Assembly (NCBI GenBank): GCA_030038715.1
Contig: JASHSO010000354.1
Span: 1 to 13,259 of the forward strand
Direction: 5' to 3'
From: Streptosporangiaceae bacterium
Lineage (GTDB): Bacteria; Actinomycetota; Actinomycetes; Streptosporangiales; Streptosporangiaceae
Length of the DNA: 13,259 nucleotides
A program made the translations under genes and the position numbers. The notes below the pieces were generated by a model. The model did no database searches and had not been told where the DNA came from. It saw nothing but the letters and a program-made list of their open reading frames with translations. Positions within the stretch are counted from its first letter, which is position 1; every line of letters starts with the position of its first letter. Positions 6,120-13,259 of the stretch are shown here, piece by piece.

Positions 6120-7019
6120 CTAGCGCGCGCCCGCGAGCTCGAGCAGATCGTCGAATACGGCATCGAACGGCAGCATGAGGTGCCCGGCACCGGAAACCAT
6201 GTGGCTTCGTGCGGCGCGAACGTGCCTGGCCAACCACTGGCCGTGCGCCAGCGGGACCATGGCATCCTGCTCGCCCTGCCAGACTGTGACCGGGACGGAG
6301 CCGCCAGCAGACGCCAGCGCGAAGCCCCAGTCGCGAGTGAAGGCCAGGTCGTCGTCGCGCCACCCGGCGATGCCCCTGCTCAGGCCCGCACGGAACGAGT
6401 CGGCCACGAACTCAGCGAGCGCACCGTGCAGCGCCGCCTTGTCCTCCTCGCAGACAAGGTCGCCCAGGCCGTCGGCGACCTGCGCGCCGGTCATGTCCTT
6501 GAGCGCGACGGTAGCCAGCTCGAGTAGCGCCGCCAGCTCGGTCTCGCCGGCCAGCGCCGCGCGGAATTCCTGCACGTTCTCCTCCGCCATGCCGGCCAGC
6601 CAGTCAAGACCCGGCGCTGCATAGGGCGCCAGGCCTGACACCGAGGCGGCGGCCAGGCAGCTGCCAGGCAGCAGCGCGGCGCAGGACAGCGCGTGCGGGC
6701 CACCTCCGGACCAGCCTGCCGACACAAAGTGACGCGCGCCCAGTGCCGCGAGAATCGCGCTCACGTCTTGCGCCGCATCGGCGACGAGACGGCCGGGTTG
6801 CGGAGTGGAGGCGCCATATCCCGGCCTGCCGTAGAGCACCGTCCGCAGGCCCCGCTCGGCCGCCGCGACAACCATCGGCCGGTAGACAGCCACGCCGCCG
6901 GGAGTGCCGTGGTGAAAGATCATAGGCAGCCCGTCACCCGGTCCGGCGACCAGGACCTCGACAGACCGGCCGTCGCCCGCAGCTACGCTCAGCCGGACCG
7001 CGGCATGATCATCCGCCAC
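6120..7019 (-). CDS. Alpha/beta hydrolase
   Basis: The 299-aa protein is an alpha/beta hydrolase of the group with the elbow GWSGGGPHA. Landmarks are the oxyanion segment IFHHGTPGG (34-42), GRPGYGAST (64-72), nucleophile Ser104 in SAGWSGGGPHA, Asp252 in WQGEQDAMVP and His280 in SGAGHLMLP, so the triad is complete. A cap region of about 115 residues (130-245), larger than in the hydrolase at 2876, probably covers the active site. The start is a GTG at 7019, preceded by AGGGGG about 9 nt upstream; the nearer ATG inside GGGGGCATG is in another frame. It converges on the histidine kinase and is divergent from the methyltransferase gene. Substrate is unknown. Confidence 0.9.
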   Translation of the reverse strand: MADDHAAVRLSVAAGDGRSVEVLVAGPGDGLPMIFHHGTPGGVAVYRPMVVAAAERGLRTVLYGRPGYGASTPQPGRLVADAAQDVSAILAALGARHFVSAGWSGGGPHALSCAALLPGSCLAAASVSGLAPYAAPGLDWLAGMAEENVQEFRAALAGETELAALLELATVALKDMTGAQVADGLGDLVCEEDKAALHGALAEFVADSFRAGLSRGIAGWRDDDLAFTRDWGFALASAGGSVPVTVWQGEQDAMVPLAHGQWLARHVRAARSHMVSGAGHLMLPFDAVFDDLLELAGAR

Positions 7020-7039
7020 GCGGCATGCCCCCTAGTCCC

Positions 7040-7066
7040 GACCGACCGTCGCGAAATGACCGACCG
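7040..7066. promoter_or_regulatory. Two 9-bp direct repeats in a divergent promoter region
   Basis: GACCGACCG occurs at 7040-7048 and 7058-7066, 18 bp apart, with TCGCGA (7049-7054) between them. The site is 21-47 bp upstream of the minus-strand hydrolase start, where a promoter or operator would be expected. A regulator site is plausible but not shown. The rest of the 232-bp gap (7020-7251) shows only TACGGT (7221-7226) as a possible -10 for the methyltransferase. Confidence 0.3.
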
Positions 7067-7251
7067 ATCCTATCGACGCCGTGCGCGGGAGGTAAAACGC
7101 GCGGATCAAATCGCGACTCACGTAGCCGGCCAGACTCTTGCGGAACGCTCGCAGGTACCAAGAACGAGCCGCTGCCCTGCTGCGGGGACCTTGGTTGGCG
7201 CGTCCGCTGGCTTTCTGGCGTACGGTGATCGAGAGCAGACGAGGAGACGCC

Positions 7252-7986
7252 GTGCAGGTTCCCGCGCTCGACGAGAGGAACAGCTTCGCCCAGCGGCTGT
7301 TCGCACCACTTCCCGCCCACTACGACAGCCTCGCCGAGGTCCTGTCATTCGGCCAGAACCGCCGCTGGCGGCGGGCCATGGTGGATCACCTAGCCCCCGG
7401 GCGCGACAAGGTCGTGCTCGACGTGGCCGCGGGCACGGCGGGGATCAGCCTGCAGATCGCCGACCGGACCGGCGCCAGGGTGGTGGGGCTGGACCTGACA
7501 CGGGAGATGCTCAGGTACGGACTGGCGAACGTGTCGGCGGCTGGCCTGGATGGGCGCGTGACGCTGCTGAACGGCCGGGCTGAGCAACTGCCCTTCGCTG
7601 ACGCCGCCGTCGATGGGCTGACGTTCAGCTATCTGCTCAGGTACGTGGCCGACCCGCAAGCCACGCTGGCAGAGCTAGCCAGGGTGGTGCGGCCGGGCGG
7701 CACGATCGCCAGCCTGGAGTTCCTGCTGCCACCGGCGGGGTTCTGGCGGTTCTGGTGGCGGGGGTACACCAGGCTGGTGCTGCCGGTAGCCGGCCTGATC
7801 ACCGGTGGCAGGCAGTGGTACCAGGTCGGCCGGTTCCTCGGGCCGAGCATCGCTGGTCACTATCGCCGCTACCCGCTCGCCTGGACCGTCGAGGCGTGGC
7901 GGCAGGCCGGGATCAGGGACGTGAGCTGTGCAGTGATGAGCCTCGGCGGCGGCCTGGTGATGTGGGGAACTCGCGCGAGTGACTGA
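7252..7986 (+). CDS. UbiE/MenG-like SAM-dependent methyltransferase
   Basis: The 244-aa protein belongs to the class I methyltransferases most similar to UbiE/MenG, which C-methylate demethylmenaquinone or a ubiquinone precursor. Family landmarks are YDSLAEVLSFGQNRRWRR (24-41), SAM motif I VVLDVAAGTAGIS (54-66), acidic Asp81 in VVGLDLTREML, and NGRAEQLPF (107-115) followed by LRYVADPQATLAELARVVRP (129-148). A C-terminal YTRLVLPVAGLITGG (172-186) also parallels UbiE. The GTG at 7252 is preceded by GAGGAGA at good spacing; the frame is open further upstream but without homology. The stop overlaps the next start by 8 bp, so the UbiA-like membrane protein is translationally coupled. This may be the menaquinone enzyme itself or a paralogue acting on another prenylated quinone. 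Confidence 0.85.
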   Translation: MQVPALDERNSFAQRLFAPLPAHYDSLAEVLSFGQNRRWRRAMVDHLAPGRDKVVLDVAAGTAGISLQIADRTGARVVGLDLTREMLRYGLANVSAAGLDGRVTLLNGRAEQLPFADAAVDGLTFSYLLRYVADPQATLAELARVVRPGGTIASLEFLLPPAGFWRFWWRGYTRLVLPVAGLITGGRQWYQVGRFLGPSIAGHYRRYPLAWTVEAWRQAGIRDVSCAVMSLGGGLVMWGTRASD

Positions 7987-8755
7987 GGCGGGGGGCCTGC
8001 CCGATCAGGAGGCAGCGGAGCCACCCGCGCAGGCGGCCAGGCCCGCGTACTACGCAGCCGCCTCGGGCGGCTGGCGTGACTGGTGGACGCTGCTCCATCC
8101 GCCGTACACAGCATGGCACCTGTCGTACGTCGTCATCGGCGCGGCGCTTGCGCCGCACGTGAGGCTCACTCCGATGCTGGCCGCGCTTGCTGCGTTCTTC
8201 CTGGCGGTCGGCCTGGCCGCGCACGCACTCGACGAACTGCACGGGCGCCCGCTGCGGACCACGATTCCCACTGGGGTTCTGATCAGCGTCGTCCTGGTGG
8301 GCCTGGCGGGTGCAATAGCACTCGGAGTGGCCGGCGTCTTCCGGGTCGGCTGGGCACTTATACCGTTCCTGGTGGCCGGGCCCTTGCTGGTCGTGGCGTA
8401 CAACGCCGAGCTGTTCGGCGGCGTGCTGCACACTGACGCCGGCTTTGCCGCCGCCTGGGGAGCCTTCCCGCTACTGACCGGGTACGTCGCCGAGGCGGGC
8501 ACGATCTCGGCATGGTCAGTGTTGGCCGCAGCGGCGGCGTTCGGGCTGTCCGCTGCCCAGCGCAGCCTGAGCACACCAGCCAGGTTGCTGCGGCGCAGGA
8601 CCGCGAGCGTGACCGGCAGCATCACGCTGTCCACCGGCGACGTGATACCCGTGGACGCCGATCGACTGCTCGGGCCGCTGGAAAGCGCCCTGCGGGCCCT
8701 TTCCTGGAGCGTCGTGCTGCTCGCCGCCGCGCTCGCTGTGGCGCGGCTCAGATAG
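7979..8755 (+). CDS. Polytopic membrane protein, possibly UbiA-prenyltransferase-like
   Basis: The 258-aa product starts with a GTG that overlaps the end of the methyltransferase gene by 8 bp. After a polar N-terminus (1-30) it has about seven hydrophobic segments (roughly 47-63, 66-86, 99-120, 124-143, 155-171, 177-193, 240-257). WWTLLHPPYTAWHLSYVVIG (35-54) followed by AHALDELHGRPLRTTIP (81-97) resembles the first part of UbiA prenyltransferases, where an Asp-rich motif precedes a conserved Arg-Pro. Here only Asp85 and Glu86 remain of that motif. A second conserved-looking stretch is VAYNAELFGG (139-148). The linkage to a UbiE-like methyltransferase fits a prenyl-quinone or prenyl-lipid pathway. 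The UbiA relationship is tentative; an uncharacterised membrane family is the alternative. The stop overlaps the convergent gene by 8 bp. Confidence 0.75.
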   Translation: MTEAGGLPDQEAAEPPAQAARPAYYAAASGGWRDWWTLLHPPYTAWHLSYVVIGAALAPHVRLTPMLAALAAFFLAVGLAAHALDELHGRPLRTTIPTGVLISVVLVGLAGAIALGVAGVFRVGWALIPFLVAGPLLVVAYNAELFGGVLHTDAGFAAAWGAFPLLTGYVAEAGTISAWSVLAAAAAFGLSAAQRSLSTPARLLRRRTASVTGSITLSTGDVIPVDADRLLGPLESALRALSWSVVLLAAALAVARLR

Positions 8756-11216
8756 CGTCGCGGCGCTGCAGATAGCTCATGGCGCCCCAGCCAAGCGGCA
8801 CCGGTAGCCAGAAGGTCACCAGGCGGAACAGCAGCACCGCGGTCACGGCGTTGGCGCCCGGTAGCCCGGCTGCGGTCAGCCCCGCCGTGAGGGCCGCTTC
8901 CACGGCGCCAAGGCCGCCGGGTGTCGGCACAGCCGAGCCGAGCGCATTGCCGGTCAAGAACACCACGGCTATGGCCGCAAGCGCCGCGTGCCCGCCGACA
9001 GCGCGTACCGAAGCAGCCAGGCAGAGGATGTAGCCGAGGGTCACCAGCAGCGCGCCGCCGATCCCCTCGGCCAGCTTGGCCGGCCTCTGGGCCACGTCGA
9101 GCAGCCGGGGTATCACCTGGCCGAGCGCGGGTGCCACCCGCGAGCGGGCGAGCCTGCGGCCGGCGGGGACCGCGAGCACCGCGAGCACCGCGACCGCGAG
9201 CGCTCCGAGCGCGATGTAGACCCAGCCAGGCAGACGCAGTTCGGCATGCCCCGACGTGCCAGCCAGCGCGGCGAAGATGATCAGCAGCAGGATATGCAAG
9301 CCGAACGCGAATACCTGCGAGACGCCCACACTGGCAGCCGCGTCGGCCGGGGCAACCTTGGCCTTGCGCAGGTAGCGAATGTTCAGCGCTACTCCGCCCA
9401 CGGCCGCGGGAGTCACCAGCGTGACGAACGAGCCAGCGAGCTGAGCCAGGAAGGTCCGGAGCAGGCTAAGTCGCTCCAGCACGAACCCGGTCAGCGACCA
9501 AGCGGCTCCCACATAGGTCACTGCCGTCAGGGCCAGTGCGATCAGGATCCAGCGCCAGTCCGACTCCCTGAACACCTGCTCGAAGCTGACCCGGCCGAAC
9601 TCACCGATGACGAAGTAGATCGCGATGATGCTGGCCACCAGCATGACCAGGGTCCGTGGCCGGACGCGCTCGAGCTGCTCGTCCGGCACTTCGGTGTCGG
9701 CGGCGCTGCCGAGCAGGCGCTTGCGCAGGGTCGGCAGCACATCCTTGTGCCGCCGCAGCGCGGCCCTCGTCCGGCGGTGCAGTGCGACAGGCTGCAACAG
9801 CGGAACCAGCATGGTTACCTCGTCGGTGCCGACCTTGCGCCTGGCCATGTCGGCTGCCCTGTCCGGCCCGACCAGCAGCGCGAAGGTGGTCATCAGCTGA
9901 GCCAGGTCCAGGCGAAGCTGGAGATCGCTCGCCGCCACGTCGCCGTCACCGGGGTCGAGCAGCATCACCTCGCCGGCCCCGTTTCCGGCGCCGTCAGGCG
10001 TCAGCATGATGTGGTCGGCGATAAGCGAGCGGTGCGTCACCCGGTTCCTGTGCAGCCTCAACACCGCGTCCCATACCCGGGCAAGCTCGCTGTCGGATGG
10101 CGTGTGTTCCAAGTCGGCCAGCGTGGTTCCGTGGTGGTGGTCAGTGGCCAGGACCGCGGCCTCCGAGCCGACCCGCAGCAGTGCCCGGAGCCTGGGCGTG
10201 GCAACCCCAGCGTCCTCGACCGCGTAGCTCAGCAGCGCCCTCCGCTCGACGGCGCGCGCCACCGTCAGCGGGGCACTGCGCGACACCTGGCTCTTCACCC
10301 GCAGCCGCCGGTAGATCCGGTAAATGGCGTCCGCCGCCTGCTGATCGCGGTCGAACACCGTAACGTCCAGCTGGCCACCCGCCTGCGTCAGCGCCGCGTA
10401 CCGACGGTTCTCCGTTCCCGCGTCCGGCACCCTGCGCATCTCCACGACCCGGGGAAGCACCCCGCTGAGCGCTGCTGCAATGTCGGCTGCAGTCGGCCGC
10501 TCGGACGTTGTGCCGACCGCATATCGGAGCCCGGCGCCGACTGCCTGCCCGATGCACAGCGTGATCAGCAGAGACAGCACGGTAGTCGCGCCGCCCGACG
10601 ATGCCAGCGTGGTCAGGCAGTAGAACGTGATCGTCAGCCAGAACGCGGTCCGCCAGCGCGACAGGCCAGACAGGCCGATCACGGTGATGGCGGCCGCAAG
10701 CCCGGCCAGATAGGCGTCGATCGTCGTGCCGTTGTGAGCACCGGAGCGGGCCAGGGCGTCGTGCAGTTCCGCTAGCGACTTCAGCCGCAGCAGGGCGTCA
10801 CAGCCGAGCGCCACGCCACCTGCGACGAGCCCGATGACAGCGGCCTCGACCACGCGGCTGAGCTGCCGGAGGAAGATCAGCCAGGCGGCAAGCGCGACCG
10901 GGAGCAGCAGCAGCGCCACCGAGGCCACGAACAGCAGCGGGCTGAGCAGCTTACCGGGCAGCTTCTGGGTCGCGTCCACGACGTCGATCTCGACACCGTG
11001 CGCCGTTGCCCGGGCCAGCAGGCCAAGGCCGACCAGGAGCGCTATCTCGACGCAGGCCATGAGGCAGCGGAGCAGGTCGGCGGGAATGCGGATCCGCGGC
11101 TCCAGGTGGTCCTCTACCCGGACCGCCGCGGCGGCCTCCGTCGCCCACCCGTCAGCGACCCCGGCGGGCCGCTGCAGCGGTACCGACGGGGCGTGCCGAC
11201 GTGACAGCCTCATCAT
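8748..11216 (-). CDS. Flippase-like (LPG-synthase TM) membrane protein with internal degenerate kinase-like domain
   Basis: This is an 822-aa three-part protein. Residues about 50-232 hold an N-terminal membrane domain of around six helices. Residues about 250-500 form a soluble protein-kinase-like domain with VERRALLSYAVEDAGVATPR (323-342), HHHGTTLADL (360-369), a catalytic-loop equivalent VTHRSLIADHIML (393-405) and a metal-site equivalent LLDPGDG (419-425). Residues about 520-815 form the lysylphosphatidylglycerol-synthase-type membrane domain (UPF0104/flippase-like), with VTPAAVGGVALNIRYLRKAK (601-620) and AVPTPGGLGAVEAALTAGL (762-780). The HRD aspartate is Ser397, the following Asn is His402 and the usual DFG is DPG, so phosphotransfer is doubtful. 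There is no lysyltransferase domain, so lipid transport or flipping is likelier than LPG synthesis. Tandem ATGs start the gene; AGGTGA lies about 9 nt before the first. Confidence 0.88.
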   Translation of the reverse strand: MMRLSRRHAPSVPLQRPAGVADGWATEAAAAVRVEDHLEPRIRIPADLLRCLMACVEIALLVGLGLLARATAHGVEIDVVDATQKLPGKLLSPLLFVASVALLLLPVALAAWLIFLRQLSRVVEAAVIGLVAGGVALGCDALLRLKSLAELHDALARSGAHNGTTIDAYLAGLAAAITVIGLSGLSRWRTAFWLTITFYCLTTLASSGGATTVLSLLITLCIGQAVGAGLRYAVGTTSERPTAADIAAALSGVLPRVVEMRRVPDAGTENRRYAALTQAGGQLDVTVFDRDQQAADAIYRIYRRLRVKSQVSRSAPLTVARAVERRALLSYAVEDAGVATPRLRALLRVGSEAAVLATDHHHGTTLADLEHTPSDSELARVWDAVLRLHRNRVTHRSLIADHIMLTPDGAGNGAGEVMLLDPGDGDVAASDLQLRLDLAQLMTTFALLVGPDRAADMARRKVGTDEVTMLVPLLQPVALHRRTRAALRRHKDVLPTLRKRLLGSAADTEVPDEQLERVRPRTLVMLVASIIAIYFVIGEFGRVSFEQVFRESDWRWILIALALTAVTYVGAAWSLTGFVLERLSLLRTFLAQLAGSFVTLVTPAAVGGVALNIRYLRKAKVAPADAAASVGVSQVFAFGLHILLLIIFAALAGTSGHAELRLPGWVYIALGALAVAVLAVLAVPAGRRLARSRVAPALGQVIPRLLDVAQRPAKLAEGIGGALLVTLGYILCLAASVRAVGGHAALAAIAVVFLTGNALGSAVPTPGGLGAVEAALTAGLTAAGLPGANAVTAVLLFRLVTFWLPVPLGWGAMSYLQRRDAI

Positions 11217-11263
11217 GCGATCGTTTCACCTGCGAGTCCGCCTGCGGAAGGTGCCTGGTTGTC

Positions 11264-11280
11264 GGACCACAGTATGGTCC
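11264..11280. promoter_or_regulatory. Inverted repeat over a possible -10 of the minus-strand gene
   Basis: GGACCA (11264-11269) and TGGTCC (11275-11280) form a perfect 6-bp inverted repeat with a 5-bp centre. On the minus strand the centre contains TACTGT (11274-11269), which fits the actinobacterial -10 form TAnnnT and lies about 50 bp upstream of the kinase/flippase start. No strong -35 is visible. A repressor site is one reading. Confidence 0.3.
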
Positions 11281-11321
11281 TGCTCATGACGCAAAACATG
11301 ATAACTAGGGCTTTTGCCGCC

Positions 11322-11407
11322 GAGCCAGCGACGCCGGACCATGATCCACGTCACTTTGGGGTCTGACGGGCTTCAAAGTGTCATGGATCATGGTCCGGCG
11401 ATGGCTC
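11322..11407. repeat. 86-bp imperfect palindrome, MITE/REP-like
   Basis: Three paired blocks nest around a 15-bp centre: GAGCCA (11322-11327) with TGGCTC (11402-11407), CGCCGGACCATGATCCA (11332-11348) with its exact complement (11384-11400), and CACTTTG (11352-11358) with CAAAGTG (11374-11380). The gaps between blocks are short and slightly unequal. The element lies between two divergent genes, 60 bp before the start of the rightward permease, so it is not an obvious terminator. A small palindromic mobile element, a remnant of one, or a structured leader are possible. Confidence 0.75.
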
Positions 11408-11466
11408 AGCACACGGTTAGCCGTTTCGCATAGGCACACCACGTCATCGGGGCCTACCATGCGCAC

Positions 11467-13259
11467 GTGGCCACCGGATTGGGGATAGCGAAGAGGCTAT
11501 TGGTCGGCCAGCCAATGCAGAGCGAGCGGCTTGGCCACACGCTGCTCCCGAAGAAGATCGCGTTGCCGGTCTTCGCCAGCGACGCCCTGTCCTCGGTCGC
11601 CTATGCCACCCAGGAAATCCTGCTGGTGCTGGCGGCCGGCGGCCTCGCGTTTCTCGGTTACGCGCCGTGGATTGCCGTGGGTGTGGGCCTGCTGATGTTC
11701 GTGGTCGTCGCCTCCTACCGGCAGAACGTGCATGCCTATCCGTCCGGCGGCGGAGACTACGAGGTGACCACCACTAACCTCGGCCGGCGGGTCGGCATGA
11801 CGGTCGCGAGCGCGCTGATGGTCGACTACACGCTGACCGTGGCGGTGTCGGTTTCCTCGGGCGTGGCCAACCTCGCGTCGGCGTTCCCCGCGTTGAATTC
11901 GCACCTCACGCTCATCGCGGTGCTCGTGGTGGCCGCCATCGCCGTCATGAACCTGCGTGGCGTGCGAGAGTCCGGTACCGGGTTCGCGATCCCCACCTAC
12001 TGCTTCATCGGCATCGTCATGCTGATGATCGTCTGGGGAGCAACGCGGCTGGCGCTGGGCGAGCACCTGCGCGCCGCGACGGCCGGATATCAGATCCGGG
12101 CCACGGGCGAGTTCACCGGGCTCGCCCTGCTGTTCCTCGTGCTGCGCGCGTTCTCCTCCGGCTGCACTGCGCTGACCGGCGTCGAGGCGATCAGCAACGG
12201 CGTCCCCGCCTTCAAGCCGCCGAAGAGCAAGAACGCCGCGACCACGCTCGCGCTTCTCGGCCTGATCGCTGTCACGATGTTCGCTGGCGTGACGGCGCTC
12301 GCCCTGATCAGCCACGTGCACGCCGGGAACCTGACCGGCACGCCCGCTGGCTACGTGCAGCCCACCGTGATCGCGCAGGTAGGCCGTGCGGTGTTCGGCA
12401 ACTCCTCCCCGCTGTTCTACGTGCTACAGCTGTTCACGGCCCTGATCCTGGTGCTGGCCGCGAACACGGCATTCAACGGTTTTCCCGTCCTTGCCTCGAT
12501 CCTGGCCAGGGACGGATTCCTTCCTCGCCAGCTACGCAGCCGCGGCGATCGGCTCGCTTTCAGCAACGGGATCCTTCTTCTGTCGGGCTTCGCGATCCTC
12601 CTGATCATCGCGTTCCACGCCTCGCCTACCAGGCTCATCCAGCTCTATATCGTCGGCGTGTTCGTCTCGTTCACCTGCAGCCAGACCGGGATGATCAGGC
12701 ACTGGAACCGCAACCTGAGAAACGTGGCTGACCCGAGCACCCGGCTGCGGATGCTCAAGTCGCGCGCCATCAATACCGTCGGCGCGTGCGTCACCGGCAC
12801 GGTGCTGGTCATCGTGGTCATCAGCAAATTCCGCGACGGTGCCTGGATCGCCATCGCGGCCATGGTCATCATCTGGTTCACCATGCAGGGCATCCAGCGG
12901 CACTACGCTGCCGTCGCGCTCGAGCTCACCCCGGACGAGGAAGCGTCGATCACGCTGCCTTCCAGCAACATCGCGATCGTGCTGGTCTCCAAGCTGCACC
13001 TGCCCACCCTGCGCGCGCTGGCCTACGCACGGGCCGCCCGGCCGGCCAGGCTGGAGGCACTGACCGTGGACGTAGACGAGGGCGAGACGCGGCGGCTGAG
13101 ACAGGAGTGGGATGCCCGCCGCATGCCGCTGCCGCTGACTGTGATCTCCTCCCCGTACCGGGAGATCACCCGGCCGGTCATCGAGTACGTGCGCCGCCTG
13201 CGCCGGGAGAGCCCCCGCGACATCGTCACCGTCTACATCCCGCAGTATGTGGTGGGCCA
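11467..13259 (+). CDS. KimA-like APC-fold permease, probable potassium importer (3' end outside window)
   Basis: About 597 residues are visible; the gene runs off the right edge. The membrane domain (about 32-480, some 12 helices) has APC fold and matches the Bacillus KimA (YdaO) / mycobacterial Rv2690c group, as in LPKKIALPVFASDALSSVAY (27-46). Residues that I recall as potassium-site ligands in Bacillus KimA fall at a constant offset of three: Asp39, Tyr46, Asp120, Tyr121, Thr124 and Ser128. From about 495 a soluble C-terminal domain follows, NIAIVLVSKLHLPTLRALAY then VISSPYREITRPVIEYVRRL, resembling the universal-stress-like domain of KimA. A proton-coupled potassium uptake role is inferred; many databases call this family amino acid permease. 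The GTG at 11467 places the start as in relatives; its ribosome-binding site is weak (GGGGCC, about 17 nt away), and ATG 11515 is an alternative. Confidence 0.85.
   Translation, partial: MATGLGIAKRLLVGQPMQSERLGHTLLPKKIALPVFASDALSSVAYATQEILLVLAAGGLAFLGYAPWIAVGVGLLMFVVVASYRQNVHAYPSGGGDYEVTTTNLGRRVGMTVASALMVDYTLTVAVSVSSGVANLASAFPALNSHLTLIAVLVVAAIAVMNLRGVRESGTGFAIPTYCFIGIVMLMIVWGATRLALGEHLRAATAGYQIRATGEFTGLALLFLVLRAFSSGCTALTGVEAISNGVPAFKPPKSKNAATTLALLGLIAVTMFAGVTALALISHVHAGNLTGTPAGYVQPTVIAQVGRAVFGNSSPLFYVLQLFTALILVLAANTAFNGFPVLASILARDGFLPRQLRSRGDRLAFSNGILLLSGFAILLIIAFHASPTRLIQLYIVGVFVSFTCSQTGMIRHWNRNLRNVADPSTRLRMLKSRAINTVGACVTGTVLVIVVISKFRDGAWIAIAAMVIIWFTMQGIQRHYAAVALELTPDEEASITLPSSNIAIVLVSKLHLPTLRALAYARAARPARLEALTVDVDEGETRRLRQEWDARRMPLPLTVISSPYREITRPVIEYVRRLRRESPRDIVTVYIPQYVVG

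Noticed and set aside
7138..7251. Upstream start for the methyltransferase
   Set aside because: The extra residues lack family similarity; GTG 7252 has GAGGAGA upstream and family similarity begins soon after it.
8988..10775. Very long plus-strand open frame (595 codons) opposite the kinase/flippase gene
   Set aside because: Its composition (Gln, Arg, His, Pro rich) is typical of antisense frames in GC-rich genes, whereas the minus strand encodes clear membrane and kinase-like domains.
8748..11216. Lysylphosphatidylglycerol synthase (MprF) assignment
   Set aside because: Only the membrane domain resembles that family; no C-terminal aminoacyl-lipid transferase domain is present.
11459..11461. 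ATG as start of the permease
   Set aside because: It is out of frame with the transporter and meets a TAG stop within ten codons.
11217..11466. ydaO-type c-di-AMP riboswitch upstream of the permease
   Set aside because: I could not find the conserved GA-rich core; the dominant structure is a simple nested palindrome.
11497..12321. Minus-strand open frame (274 codons) inside the permease gene
   Set aside because: His/Asp/Arg-rich translation typical of an antisense shadow; the plus strand encodes a recognisable transporter.

Overview
The window is GC-rich actinobacterial chromosome. Third codon positions are strongly G/C, GTG starts are common and ribosome-binding sites are purine-rich. The encoded families also point there: a UbiE/MenG-like methyltransferase, flippase-like membrane proteins fused to a kinase-like domain, and a KimA/Rv2690c-type permease. 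I cannot name genus or species. The only clearly AT-richer patch is around 1740-1900. I see no tRNA, rRNA, CRISPR array, transposase or phage gene.

Left part (1-1285): the 3' end of a sulfite-oxidase-family molybdenum enzyme converges on a small alpha/beta-hydrolase-fold protein whose nucleophile serine is replaced by glycine. A hairpin spans the stop codons. An 804-bp gap (1286-2089) follows. It holds four 17-bp tandem repeats, two adjacent hairpins, a row of DnaA-box-like nonamers and a degenerate 46-bp duplication.

Middle (2090-6078): four genes run rightwards. A crotonase-fold protein without the two hydratase glutamates is followed 12 bp later by an intact alpha/beta hydrolase. After 107 bp comes an OmpR-type response regulator with its histidine kinase 3 bp behind. 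A hairpin at 6057-6097 separates the kinase from a third, convergent alpha/beta hydrolase (6120-7019, minus).

Right part (7252-13259): a UbiE/MenG-like methyltransferase overlaps by 8 bp the start of a polytopic membrane protein with distant resemblance to UbiA prenyltransferases. This pair may modify an isoprenoid quinone or another prenyl lipid. Its end overlaps tail-to-tail with a large minus-strand gene (822 aa) that has an N-terminal membrane domain, a degenerate protein-kinase-like domain and a C-terminal lysylphosphatidylglycerol-synthase-type membrane domain. Divergent from it is a KimA-like APC-fold permease, probably a potassium importer, which runs off the right edge. An 86-bp imperfect palindrome lies between these two divergent genes.

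No single cluster is a clear new system. The best leads are the methyltransferase/UbiA-like pair beside the kinase-like flippase fusion, the palindromic element at 11322-11407, and the repeat-rich gap at 1414-2027.
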